Positions 12,835 through 23,891 of a stretch of 64,000 nucleotides of DNA are shown piece after piece (position 1 is the first letter of the stretch; the number at the start of each line of letters is the position of its first letter). The position numbers were made by a program, and so were the translations under genes. The notes under the pieces are model-generated. The model saw only the letters and a program-made list of their open reading frames with translations. It was not told where the DNA came from and did no database searches. Source of the stretch: Protaetia brevitarsis (lineage: Eukaryota > Arthropoda > Insecta > Coleoptera > Scarabaeidae); NCBI GenBank assembly GCA_004143645.1, contig RXPK01004506.1, positions 43,064 to 107,063 of the forward strand. The letters are read 5' to 3'.

Positions 12835-12924
12835 TAAAATGTAAACAGTGTAAATTATTATAAATAAATTTCTTGTTTAAACAAAAAAAAATTATTTAAA
12901 TTTACACTACTGTTTACATTTTAT
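12835..12924. repeat. foldback repeat
   Basis: AAAATGTAAACAGTGTAAATT on the left pairs with AATTTACACTACTGTTTACATTTT on the right, with one bulge, across an AT-rich loop. It lies directly upstream of the LINE 3'-end insertion. Confidence 0.7.
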
Positions 12925-12959
12925 TCGCAATATCGAAGGTGATAGTAAAGATTTGAGAA

Positions 12960-13097
12960 GATGATAGGCCTAATTAAGAGGGCAAAATTAGAGAGCGTCC
13001 TCTAGGAAAAAGGGGGATCACAATAGATCTGAAAAGGTCGCGGTGAAACAGGTCGATAGGCCACCCCGGTTCTAATCTAATCTACTCTAATCTAATC
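12960..13097 (+). mobile_element. 5'-truncated I/R1-group LINE copy with target-site duplication
   Basis: This 138-bp stretch is nearly identical to the last ~130 bp of the degenerate LINE ending at about 54970: it shares AATTAAGAGGGCAAAATTAG, CTCTAGGAAAAAGG and AAAAGGTCGCGGTGAAACA. It ends in a (TCTAA)n tail. The 14-bp sequence TAAAGATTTGAGAA flanks it on both sides (12946-12959 and 13098-13111), a perfect target-site duplication of target-primed reverse transcription. The orientation is plus. It could instead be a SINE that borrowed this LINE tail, but no separate 5' head is present. Confidence 0.88.
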
Positions 13098-13175
13098 TAA
13101 AGATTTGAGAACTGAAAAGAATCCGAAACTGACAACAATTGTATAGATCGCCTTCTACGAGAATGTAATTTGTAC

Positions 13176-13677
13176 CACGGTACAAATAATACGGTATGCT
13201 TACGCGCATATGGAAGTTACGTCACATAGGAGCATAAATGGCGCTACATATATAATTATTATTATATTAAAATCGATTTCGACCGTGAGGGTTTTGTTAA
13301 TACGAAAGGTAAGTTTAAAAAATCCGGACGGGGTTACGGAACATATTTTAAAAGCGTTAAGGAGTTTTCACGATTCAATTTTCTAGAAAAACCACGAAAA
13401 CACTTTGTAAACACCCGAAATTCGCTACAATTGTAGAAATAAACGCGAGCGCTACTAGATGGCGACAAGATAGATAAAGTAAAACGGGCTTTTTTAAAGC
13501 AAAGCTGCATTTGAATTACATTAATTGGTAGTTGTTAATAATTTGGATTTTAACATTTTGCTATTTACCATACATGTATTTTATTGTTTTCGATACGCTC
13601 GTCATCGCATGACGTCATCTGACCGGCCTTAACGAATTTGAGATTCAAAACGAGCATACCGTATTATTTGTACCGTG
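13176..13677. mobile_element. MITE with 25-bp perfect TIRs and 8-bp target duplication
   Basis: CACGGTACAAATAATACGG...(25 bp, 13176-13200) is the exact reverse complement of 13653-13677. ATTTGTAC occurs directly outside both ends (13168-13175 and 13678-13685), a perfect 8-bp duplication. The 502-bp body has no transposase and includes CpG-rich patches. An 8-bp duplication fits the hAT, P or Merlin superfamilies; the CAC terminus is not the usual hAT CAG, so I leave the superfamily open. Confidence 0.92.
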
Positions 13678-14193
13678 ATTTGTACTATCAATCAAAGTTA
13701 TTGTTTCCTATTTCATGTCATTATTAAGATATTTTCCTCCTTTACAATCAAAATGAAGCTATTGCGACGGCAAAGCACCATTAGCCTTTGAAGACTCACG
13801 TGACTAGCTGCAATATGACAGTACGATCGCTTTTACTGTATGCCAGAGAACTCTGGCGACTTGTCTTACAGTTAACGCTACCACACTAGAAGCTTCTTGA
13901 CGCGAGCATTGTCCTATAAAGCGTCCCTACGTCTCATGTATGCATCGTAACTATTTGTGACCTGTACCTATGCATTTCGTGCACACATCACCTATTGTGT
14001 ACGTTTAGGATTTAGTAAACAGAGGGACGCTTATCGTGAAAGCTTTTCCACTTGTTTTACTCTCATTATTGATGTAATAAACGTTAAGCGACATGCTCAC
14101 TCTGCACTCCTAAAAGCATCTCCTCCATCTGCCAGACGAAGTTCAACAACACCGGGCGCGATTGGTAGCGCATAATGATATTCTAGAACGGTT

Positions 14194-14227
14194 ATTGGAT
14201 AGTTATTTGGGAAAATAACTATCCAAT
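14194..14227. repeat. perfect 15-bp hairpin
   Basis: ATTGGATAGTTATTT and its exact reverse complement are separated by 4 nt. No coding context was seen. The surrounding 13.69-14.74 kb holds no other recognisable feature. Confidence 0.7.
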
Positions 14228-14743
14228 TTTGGGAAATTCTATTCAATGAATATTATAAACATAAACATATGATTAAATAATTAGATATGCATTTAAATAC
14301 AATAATAGCAATAGAAATAAATGAGCTCTTTCAACATTAAAGAATGATTAAAGTTATAAATGAAAAGATTAGCAAGCTGCAAAAAAGAATTATTTTATTA
14401 TAGATAATAAATTAATTGATGAAAATAAAAGATTACTGGTTCCTTGTAGAAAAATCATAAAATATGAAACATAATTGCAATAAATTAAAGTTAAAGTGAC
14501 AGTTATAATAAGTAAACAAACACAAACAAATGTTGAAACAGTATTTAATTCTCGGCAAAGTCAAACCTGAGTTTAGACAAATATTCCCGTCATTAAATTA
14601 TTAAATCACCAAGAAGGAGTGAACATCTTAAAAATGAAGATTTTGCATAAAAATTATTGACAATACTCCCCACGAGTCTGTCAAAAAACAAAAGGAGTTA
14701 CATCCTCACTTACGTGGAGTCTATTAGTAGATAAACTTAGTTA

Positions 14744-15768
14744 GTGAAATATTCTATCATGATGTATACGAACGTAGAGGTGACTGACATGCATTTCATG
14801 TATGGACTTGCTGATGGCAACTCATTAGAAGCTAGACGATTGCACATTGAACGATTTCCTACCCGCCGAAAAATCTTCGAAAGCATTCATCGACGTCTTC
14901 GTGAAACAGGCTCAATGAAACGAAGTTGATGGCCAGGAAGATCAATGACTGCAAGGACGGTACAATCGGTACAGAATGTGCTGGAGATGATAGAGGAAGA
15001 TCCTGGTAGTTGTACGCAAAGAATTGCAAATACTTTGAATGTAAGTCATTTGACAATTTGGAAAATTCTTAAGGACAATTTGCTGTATCCATACCACATT
15101 CAACGCGTTCAGGCACTACTACCTGCTGATTTTCCTCCACGTATTGCATTATATGTCAATGGATATTGCAAAAATTAGTTCGCATCCCTCTATTCCTGAC
15201 ACATATTCTTTTTACCGATGAAGCCAGTTTCGCAAGAAATGCAATAAGGAATTTTCATAATAACCATGTGTGGGCAGATGAAAATCCGCTAGAGGTATTT
15301 GAAGATCGTTTTTTTGTTCTTGTTAAATGTTTGGGTTAGAATTGTGGGTGACTATCTAATTGGACCGGTATTGGACCGGTATTTTAGGAAGACTTACTAG
15401 CAACGTTGCCTGAGTTTCTGGAGGATGTACCATACGCGACAAGAATTGCAATGTGGTTTATACACGATGGTGCACCACCACATTTCAGATTGGTTGCTCG
15501 TAATTTTTTAATAACAACATACTGAGTTCGCTGGATTGGTCGAGGTGGGCCACACGCATGGGCTGCTCGATACCCAGGCTTAAACCCCCTGGATCATTTC
15601 TTCTGGGGATCTCTGAAGTCAATAGTTTACGCTACTCCAGTGGATAATTTGGATGATTTGCGAATTAGAAACGACCCTGGTGTGTTTGAAAGAGTTCGAC
15701 AGTCAGTGACGAAAAGATTGAATGCTTGTATCCAGGCTGAAGGAAGCCATTTCGAACATTTATTGTAG
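14744..15768 (+). pseudogene. IS630/Tc1/mariner-type transposase, DD41D spacing
   Basis: A degenerate but nearly full-length transposase. The N-terminal helix-turn-helix region (DUF4817-like) reads 'MHFMYGLADGNSLEARRLH', then 'ERFPTRRKIFESIHRRL'. A second HTH reads 'LNVSHLTIWKILKDNLLYPYH' in pieces. The catalytic residues are all present: FTDEASF (near 15.22 kb), FIHDGAPPH (near 15.46 kb) and NPLDHFFW (near 15.59 kb). The spacing between the second and third Asp is 41 residues. The frame ends in the usual 'GSHFEHLL' and a stop at 15766. In-frame stops (for example 'TTY-stop-VRW') and frameshifts after about 15180 make it inactive. Terminal repeats were not found. Confidence 0.85.
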
Positions 15769-15968
15769 ATGGAGCAACTTTACATGTACTTTTTGATAAT
15801 AAAATGTTGTTACTGTCGCAAATCTTGTTCGCCCTGTATCTTCGATACAAAGGGGTTTTTCAAAAATCATCTTATGGCAAAATATTCTTAGAATAGGCCA
15901 AGGAATAACCTCTTGAATTTTTACCGCATGTTTACCTACCACCCTGTATATACGAATTTCTCCGTATA

Positions 15969-16314
15969 ATACATTAGATTGACCAGTAACACTGAAGATC
16001 CTTGGAAGGTGAAACATATGTATGCTAATATCAATCACACGTTTTTAATGTGACCTAATTATTAATTAGCGTTAGTTAATTAACGTATGTATAGTGGCTT
16101 AAAGTCGCCCTACAATTATTGTTATCCTTTATAGATACATATTGTAATTTTAGATCGACAATTTAGCAAATATCTTCACATTAATATTGAGATTTCCATC
16201 TTAAATTCTCATTCAATTATTCTTCCACTTATTAAGTATATATACGAATTTAATTAATAATAATACATTATGTTGACCAGTAGCACTGAAGATCCTTGGC
16301 GAGGTGAAACATAT
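15969..16314. repeat. two direct copies of a ~50-bp motif
   Basis: GACCAGTARCACTGAAGATC and CTTGG..AGGTGAAACATAT occur at 15969-16019 and again at 16261-16314 in the same orientation, each preceded by TATACGAATTT. The spacing is about 290 bp. They may be the repeated end of a dispersed element. Confidence 0.7.
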
Positions 16315-16319
16315 AACAT

Positions 16320-17430
16320 TTGTTTGTGCCACGCTCTACATATACTCCTGAAATAGGAGTTTCAAATTCTAAATATTTCAAAACATGAAACTATGGTAAC
16401 AGACATTGGAGGGGCTTAATGACCGAAATATTAATTATTACACTTTTAACCTCCATCTATAGATTACAATTAAGATTTTATCAGATTCCGCAGGTACATA
16501 CGAACGACTACTTTATTAAAGAGAACTTTACTCCCGCTAATAACTCCTGCAAATTTCTACCATCCAACATAACTCTTCTAATTCCTTGCCCACCCCCACT
16601 AATCGTATTACACTTACACACAATGAAATTACAATAACGTGCGATGCTAGAACGTTCGAGGACTACGGATTATGCCATTACAGAAGTTGACTGAGCGACC
16701 CCAGAACAACCAGGAGTACGAAATCCCGGTATGTTCCCAGCGTAATTGTAGTTACCTTCGATATAACGGCATAAGGTACTGTTACCGACACGTCTTATGT
16801 ATATATAATACTTCTATCTACACGAGCACATACATTAAGTATATAATGGAACGATAGGAAGTTTTAAATTAATTAGGACAGGTTGGAAATGAAACTAATC
16901 ATCGTGCCCTTGCGATGCGGAATTTTCCCTGAAGTTCGTCTACAATTAACGTCGGTTTGAATTACTTTTGCGGCGTGGATTAGCGTGGATATTTATAGTT
17001 TAAAGCTTCGCGTATAAGAGATTTAACCTACGCCCTTCGGCTAAGTTACACAAAGAAAAAGCTTTTATAAAAAGTAATTTTTGTTCCGGTATAAAAAAAA
17101 GTTAAAATAGGTACCTATAGGTATATTAAAAAGATTATCAAGCTAACGACACTTTTTCTTTGCTGTTGTCGGCAATTTTCAAACGTGTGCTAAAATTTAT
17201 ATTTTAAGGGAAGTAGGAAAATAGATTAGAAAAATCCACAAATTTATTATGATTTTATTACAAATATTTCTAAACAGCTTATAGTAATAAAAAACACGAT
17301 TCTAGTAAAATAATGTTTGAGTAAGTGATATACATATTGGCAAGTGTTTTATAATAATTCATTCATTGAATATCTTTGAGCGAAACAGCATTTAATTGTG
17401 TTACGTTTTTAAATACTGTGCGTACATACA
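16320..17430. other. non-coding stretch
   Basis: No recognisable gene. A non-repetitive block at about 16870-17050 with several CG dinucleotides and TAATTA-type sites could be regulatory. The rest is AT-rich. Confidence 0.4.
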
Positions 17431-19178
17431 ATGAGTATAGCGAACAAAATTTCTTTATGTATTAAGCCATATCCTGAACTGGTAAAGGATGGCGACAAAA
17501 TATTTTGTCGAGCCTGCAGTAAACTGACGAGTTTAATTTTACTAAAAGCTTTACAATTGTTTTTAAATTCTTTAACTTTTGATATAAAATGACAATTGTT
17601 GTTGTAGGTGTCTTCTGAGAGAAAACACCTGATTGATTAACACGCTAAAACTCCATCACATATTGGAAAATGTGAAAAACTAAAGCGCATGTGTGTAGCA
17701 ATCTATACATCAATGTATAGCATCAACTTCACGAAACTCAGAACAAGAAGAATATAATACGGATCTGTGTAACGCATTAATTTCGTCTAACATACCATTA
17801 GCAAGATTAAACAATGTTAATTTGAAATCATTTCTGCAAAAATATTGCAAACATAATATACCTGACGAAAGTACCTTACGAAAAAAATTATGTCACATCT
17901 TGTTACCAGCAAACAATAGCAGAAATTCAACAATTGGTAGGAAATAATTTTATTTACATCATGGTAGATGAAAGTACAGATAAGTGTGCCCGTTATATTG
18001 CCCATTTGTTAATAGGAATTTTTCATGAAGATATTGTAGGTAAATCATATTTAATTTATTGTAAAGAACTTCAAAAAACAAATAATGTGACAATTACCCA
18101 ATTCATTCAAGAAGGTTTATCAAATTTCTTTTTACCTGGAAGTATACCTTGTGAAAAAAATTTACTAATGTTGTCCGACGCTGCACCATACATGATAAAA
18201 GCCGCGCAAAATTTAACATTTTTTATAGTTACATTATTCATACCACTTGTTTAGCTCATGGGTTCAATCGTGTAGCCGAAGACATTAGGAATCAATTCCC
18301 TTTGATTAATGATTTAATTAGCAATGTCAAAAAAGTCTTTTTAAAAGCACCTTTACGAATCCAATTTTATAAGGAGCGACTTCCCGTAGTTAAATTGCCT
18401 CCTCAACCGATTATTACAAGATGGGGTACATGGTTAGAGGCTGCAATTTTTTTCGCCGATAATTTTAAAGGAATAAAAAATGTAATTCTTGAAATCACTG
18501 CTGACTGCATTGCTCTAGAAAACTGTAAAAAGATAGTAACATCAACAGAATTGCTACAAAACCTTTTGTATATTAAGTCAAATTATAGCTTTGTTTCAAG
18601 TTCCATTCGTAAACTAGAAACGCAAGGGATGTCGCTCTCGGAATCAGTCGAAATAGTAGACGAATTTGACATGTTATGTAAGAAGGTTAAAGGTACAATA
18701 GGTAATTCTATATACGATAAATTTAAAAAAGTGATAAATAAAAATGCGCAGTATTTGAAATTGAAGAAAGTTAAGAAAATTTTTGAAGGTGAAACAGTAA
18801 ACGATTTCGACTTTAATTTTAGTTTAGAATGTATTGCAAAATTAAAAAATGCACCAATTACATCTGTGGATGTTGAAAAAAGCTTTTCTATTTCGAAACA
18901 TATGTATTCTGATAGAAGACAAAACTTTCTTTTACACAATTTTGAAAAACATTTAATTATAAATTGTTTTAGAAATATGTTGTGAAAAAATTTTGTGCAA
19001 TAAAAGTTTGTGCAGTTAATGTTTAAATTTCTGCTCTTATTTACTTTATGTAAAAATTTTGCATATTGTCGCAATTTTTTTGCATATATGCCCCAGGTTT
19101 ATACATATTTTCTCACAAATCGATGCATATATATGCGCATATATTCCAGTTTTTCTTAGCATATAATCCGGTCTCTAG
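17431..19178 (+). pseudogene. hAT transposase relic
   Basis: The relic starts with an N-terminal zinc-finger-like segment, 'PELVKDGDKIFCRACSK' (17431 onward), continues with 'LARLNNVNLKSFLQKYC' and 'IPDESTLRKK', then the RNase H-like core 'NNFIYIMVDESTDKCARY' (17940s). A 227-codon open frame at 18302-18985 carries 'QPIITRWGTWLEAA' and the C-terminal hAT dimerisation block 'APITSVDVEKSFSISKHM' with 'SDRRQNF'. The gene is split by about three frameshifts (near 17880-17930 and 18250) and an insertion between 17520 and 17610. The family is close to the CGGBP1-like hAT group. The 3' side, with ATATATGCGCATAT and GGTCTCTAG near 19170, may be the terminal region; a matching 5' end was not found. Confidence 0.85.
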
Positions 19179-20248
19179 TTATGACTATATCGTTCTGTGT
19201 AATACAAAGACTTTTCCTTTTTATTCGACAAATTCATTTCTAACATCCGACCCTGCAGTGGCTTAGCAAAAATGATGTCTGACGATGCACAAGTGGATAA
19301 GAGTTTCAAACGTAGACTAAATAATATCGACTTGTCTATAATGTGAATGAATGTGTAATGTGAGGATTAAAACTTATACAATGTCCAAACAACTCAGACC
19401 AAAATTACATTATTTTAAAAAGTGAACATAAAATGAAATATATTTGTTATATTGTGGTAAATAGCGATAAGATTGAAAATGAGTATCTAACAAGTAAATT
19501 GATTTAATATGTCCTAGGAAATTTTACACAACGATAATAGTTCTTCTTATCCATGTACTTTCTTAATTCTTGTCCTATTGTATATAAGAGATTCATTCGA
19601 AAATTCAAAGAAAGTGTGACCATCGCTAACATCAGAATTTATCTTGTAAGAGCGAATGGCACAATAGCATAATTTCAATTGGCGTCTTCTTTCGCCGCTA
19701 ATCTAACTAATCTTATCTTTTACACGATGCGCCTCAAGATTTAATAATTGTTTTTAAAACTGCAGGGGTAAATTAAAACTAATAAATATACGTAAAATAA
19801 ATAAATAAAACAAGTAAATTAAGTATAGATTAAACGGAAGAGTAAACTAATTTATGTAGGTACCATAAATAAACAAGAACAAACTGCCATATTGGAAGGA
19901 TGTTATTTGAAGTGAAGTTACGTTTAGAAATTCAGACCCCGATGGACTTATTCATTATCCTTAGGCCTACTGTCACTGAGGCGTCATTTGACGAATGCAA
20001 ACTACAAATGACGACAGGCGTAATTTACATCTTAGATATGTCCATGCAACCGTTGTGCAACCTACAAAACGATTTATTTCCCTCAAGTATAGCATCGCGG
20101 AAGCACGTTTTTATTTCACTGCAAAAATGTCATATTTTTTGAGACCCGACTGTGTACTATCCTGGCGATGGAATTACTATGTAATTGAATAAATAAATAA
20201 TACAATTACTAACCAGACGCGTTTGTTTTTTGTACCACTTCACTGCAT
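19179..20248. other. non-coding stretch
   Basis: No recognisable gene or element. Frames at 19900-20192 overlap in different registers without a domain. A CGTCATTTG/CAAATGACG pair near 19980-20012 is a minor foldback. Confidence 0.4.
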
Positions 20249-20960
20249 GCCAGTATTGCCAAATGTACGGTAATTACCGTCTTTGTACGGTAAAGTAGAC
20301 AAAAATACGGTATTCGGTCCAAAACCGTTTACCGTACGCGTAAGTACGGTAATTTTTAAAAAGTTTAGCATTTTATAATTTGAAGAAAAAAAGTACTTTT
20401 TTTCAATAAAAATTCAATTTTCGAATAACAGTGGCCTCTCGGATACTTGGTTAGTTATTTTATTTTCTTACGAAGATTATGGACTTCTCCCAATGACGTC
20501 AGTGATGTAGGCTTATAAATTCATCCGCTGCACGGTTTGTGTCATAGTATATTTCTTCTTACGCAAGAAAACGTGCTTAAAAATGTTACGTATTGATAGT
20601 GATGGTCGAAGCACCTCCAAAAAAATTAAAAATATTTTTTTAAAGAAATCTGTCCCTCTATTTTTAAAATTTCAAAATTGTTGACTTCAACTACCAGAAT
20701 TCATGGTTTCGATCAATGGTTGAAAAATAACGTAAAGTTATGTGCATTTTCTAATGCTAAATTTGTCAACAATAAAAACGAACATCTAAAACCTATAAAA
20801 CAGAAAAAAGACAATAAAATGATAGATGATTCTTTTACATGAATTTTAATGAAATTAACCAGTTCATAGAATCTTTAAAAAATTGTAAGTTTAAATGCTA
20901 TGTATACGATTTTTTTTATATTTATATAGTAAATTGTTACAAATACGGTAATTTTTTCAT
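20249..20960 (+). mobile_element. hAT-like element 5' fragment with ACGGTA subterminal repeats
   Basis: It begins CAGTATTGCCAAATGTACGG, a hAT-type CAGTRTTGCC start. ACGGTA or its complement TACCGT recurs at least seven times in the first ~100 bp, as is common for transposase-binding subterminal repeats. A broken frame follows, beginning 'MLRIDSDGRSTSKKIKN' at about 20583 and later reading 'WLKNNVKLCAFSNAKF', reminiscent of a transposase N-terminus with a BED-like region. No right end or target duplication was found. Confidence 0.5.
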
Positions 20961-21832
20961 CAAAAGAGGTTATATAACAGCGCTGCTCCACGCTTTATCC
21001 GTAACGTCATTTCTCGAATATTCTACTGATTTATTATTGTATAGATAAGGATATTCTTCGATAATCCGAACAAAATTGGCTGCTAAGGCCGCCATTTTGT
21101 ACACAACGACGTATTTGCGTCTCGCAGTACGCTTGAGTAGTGACTTGAGTAGACACAGTTTCATCCCTTTCTACGCAAGATGCAAGCAAGCTACACACAA
21201 TCGTAAAATGACGATGTCGTGCGTATGACGTGCGACTACGTGGACAGTAGGCCTTACTCTTTATACTGTATCTTCACTAAATATAATATCCTGTAATAAT
21301 ATTGGCCTCAAGTATAATTTTAATTAATTCAATACTTTTAACTATATACTTCTAGGACACTATAAACAATAATAACAACGGACGATTTATCTTGGTTTCA
21401 ATTTCTTAAGCAGAACACCTACTGGATCGACTCGTAAAAGACCAATCGGCAGCTTTTGCTACACGTGAAGTTGAATGAATAACCGCGCACTGGTGCAGCT
21501 CGGATCGCGTCGGAAAATGCCGAACAAATGCGCGGCCCTTAACAAGGTTGTCCTTGTTATTTATTGTGTGCCTCTAGGAAAAATGACTGCCATTTCGATA
21601 ATATTTAACCCCGTGCATATGAAAGGCAAGAAGAGTTTAGTAAAACCCCTGCGTTATCGTAATAAATACGTTTGTTATAGTATTGCATATATGTGCCATA
21701 TTGTCAACTGTCAGAGCTACTTAACACTATGGAAACTATATGGTTGTATGAAGAGTAATACACAAAATGAAAGTCTGTAACTAGATCTAGATTTGCTAGG
21801 ATTGATCGTTGATATTATACGAATACAAACAT
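20961..21832. other. non-coding stretch
   Basis: Mixed composition with CpG-bearing patches at 20985-21240 and 21420-21600. No domain is recognisable in the short frames (20839-21048 plus, 20970-21164 minus, 21475-21780 plus). Confidence 0.35.
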
Positions 21833-23637
21833 TGGCCGCGTTCAGAGTACGAATTTGATCGAAAAACTGATACGTATCATAAACCGTTCCCGCTACCTAT
21901 CAAAGATACGTCTCTTGAACGAACGTTTTCGTTACACGAGCGCCATCTGGAGCGGCTGTCAAATGTCACAAACTTGTATCAATTTAAAGCGGCTTAAATA
22001 TAAGTTTAATTTTATTTAAATAAATACTGTAATCCCAAATTTGTATTGCACATTTCGTATTATTACGGTAACGTTGGCTGTTGGAAATATTCTGGACCAC
22101 GCTGATTATTTGTATGAGAGGACAATTTAAATTTTAATACTGGAAAAAAGCATTGAAGCGGCGCGATCCTTAAATCTGGTGACAAATAATTTAAACGTTA
22201 GGCGACAAATTCCACGCAATTTAATTATGTTGAGAGGAGTGTGCTACTATATGATCATGACATTTTTAAGGAACATTTTGGAATAAGTAGAGCTACATTT
22301 ATCTATTTATCCATCTTCCAATTATATCAATAAATTAAAACGTAAAACTAAGTGTCTGGCATAGTATTATTTATTTCAGATATTAAGAGAACAAAAAATG
22401 AAATTATTTATTTTAAAAGAAAGAAATATTCAATATACCTATACTTTTATTCTATATAAAATATTCACAATTTAATAAAATGCAATCAATGTGACTACAA
22501 TTATTAATCAAACATATGTCGGCTCTTCCATAAAATTAGTATAAATACGTAATATTTTCTCTTGAAGTGTGACCACTAGCATGATTCTATTTGTGTTACT
22601 GAAAATAACCTGTTGTTCAGAACCGTTTTGTTGGACATAGTTTTATATGTGGATGGTTGAATATTGCAACCTCGACCATAATTGTATTCAAATTATCATG
22701 ATAATTGGCTGCAGTTATTGTTTCTTTTTTAAAACAGGGTGCTTCACAATCCTCTATAACACACCAACCCAAGCACCTATTTTTACACAATACAGATGTA
22801 TCTCATGGTAAATGGGCTTGCCGCTGACCATATTCAATTCAGTAAATTGAAACATTCAACATCCCCATTATAATCTGGGTATAGTTCTAACATAACAAAA
22901 CCTTATATGAGTAAAAAATGTTCGTATTCTAGTTTGCTGATAAAAACCAAAAAACAAAAATCTAAAAAATACAATTACAGTACAGTATAGTTATGATCAA
23001 TTTATGTAAGTACATTTAGGTATACCTATTTTTTTTTTGTTTTGATGGTTTTGTGGGCTACGATTAAGATGTCATTATTCATTATATCCTCACTGACGTC
23101 TGTTGGAAATATTGAAATTACGTCAATGATTAGAATGAAAGTTATGGGGCCCCTAGTTCCTATTATTCTCCAACATACGCAGATGGTGCTATTACTATTT
23201 ACACATGCTATGCCCTCAATATATACTAACCTAGATGATTTTAAATAGTAAATAAATTTTAAATATTATATCATATCCGACCTTTTTGTGGCATCTTCCA
23301 ATTTTGTTTTGTCTATTATTTTAATGAATATCTATTCTATCATTTTAATGAGATAAATTGGTATTTTCATTATGATGCATATAATCGTGGCTTATAGTGT
23401 CCATTTTTTTTTGACAGTATGACAATCAGAGATATGACAATTAAAGAATCACATACGAAATCTGCAAATGCCACGCATGTCACGTGGTACGCTCCCAACA
23501 TGTATCAGAATCTAAATGCGCTACATAAAATGGCGACCGCTCCATAAACATGTTTACGATGTAGCGTACATTTTTGAGACGAATTGTCAACAGTTTACAA
23601 ACCGTTTGGGAGCAGTTACGTACTCTGAACGCGGCCA
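21833..23637 (+). mobile_element. PIF/Harbinger-type element, degenerate
   Basis: TGGCCGCGTTCAGAGTACG at 21833 is matched in reverse complement at 23619-23637, giving a 1805-bp element with TIRs of about 19 bp. GGCC-starting ends are common in insect Harbinger elements. Inside, at about 22240-22315, the plus strand reads 'YDHDIFKEHFGISRATF', a good match to the N-terminal region of DDE_4 (Harbinger nuclease) transposases. The downstream catalytic part could not be read with confidence. The flanks do not give a clean 3-bp duplication. Confidence 0.65.
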
Positions 23638-23787
23638 TATTTACGGAAATTTGACAGCTCTCAAGTTAGACATTTTGTTTTAGATAATGCGCGAAATCAT
23701 TTAAAACAATGCATAAAATACCGGTTTCTTGCACTAATGGGCAAATCGAATCATGTTAAAAAAAAATAACTTTTTGATGTAATCTTT

Positions 23788-23891
23788 AAGTTTGTTCGCG
23801 TCGCATGAACTTTTTGCACTTATGCACTTTTGCACATTTTGCATTCAAAAGGTATAATAGTGCAAAAAGTTCATGCGACGCGAACAAACTT
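23788..23891. repeat. perfect 33-bp inverted repeat, 38-nt loop
   Basis: The 33 bases at 23788-23820 (AAGTTTGTTCGCGTCGCATG...) are the exact reverse complement of 23859-23891. The stem includes the CpG-rich core GTTCGCGTCGCATGAAC. The loop has three GCAC/GCAT-type repeats. It is too perfect for a typical animal pre-miRNA; a recent foldback or element end is likelier. Confidence 0.9.

Noticed and set aside
13057..13101. (TCTAA)n tract as a telomere-like repeat
   Set aside because: The insect telomere unit is TTAGG; this unit reads TTAGA in reverse and is the tail of a LINE copy with its own target duplication.
23042..23248. 68-codon frame inside the Harbinger-type element as its DDE domain
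   Set aside because: No reliable match to the expected catalytic motifs in any frame; too weak to claim.
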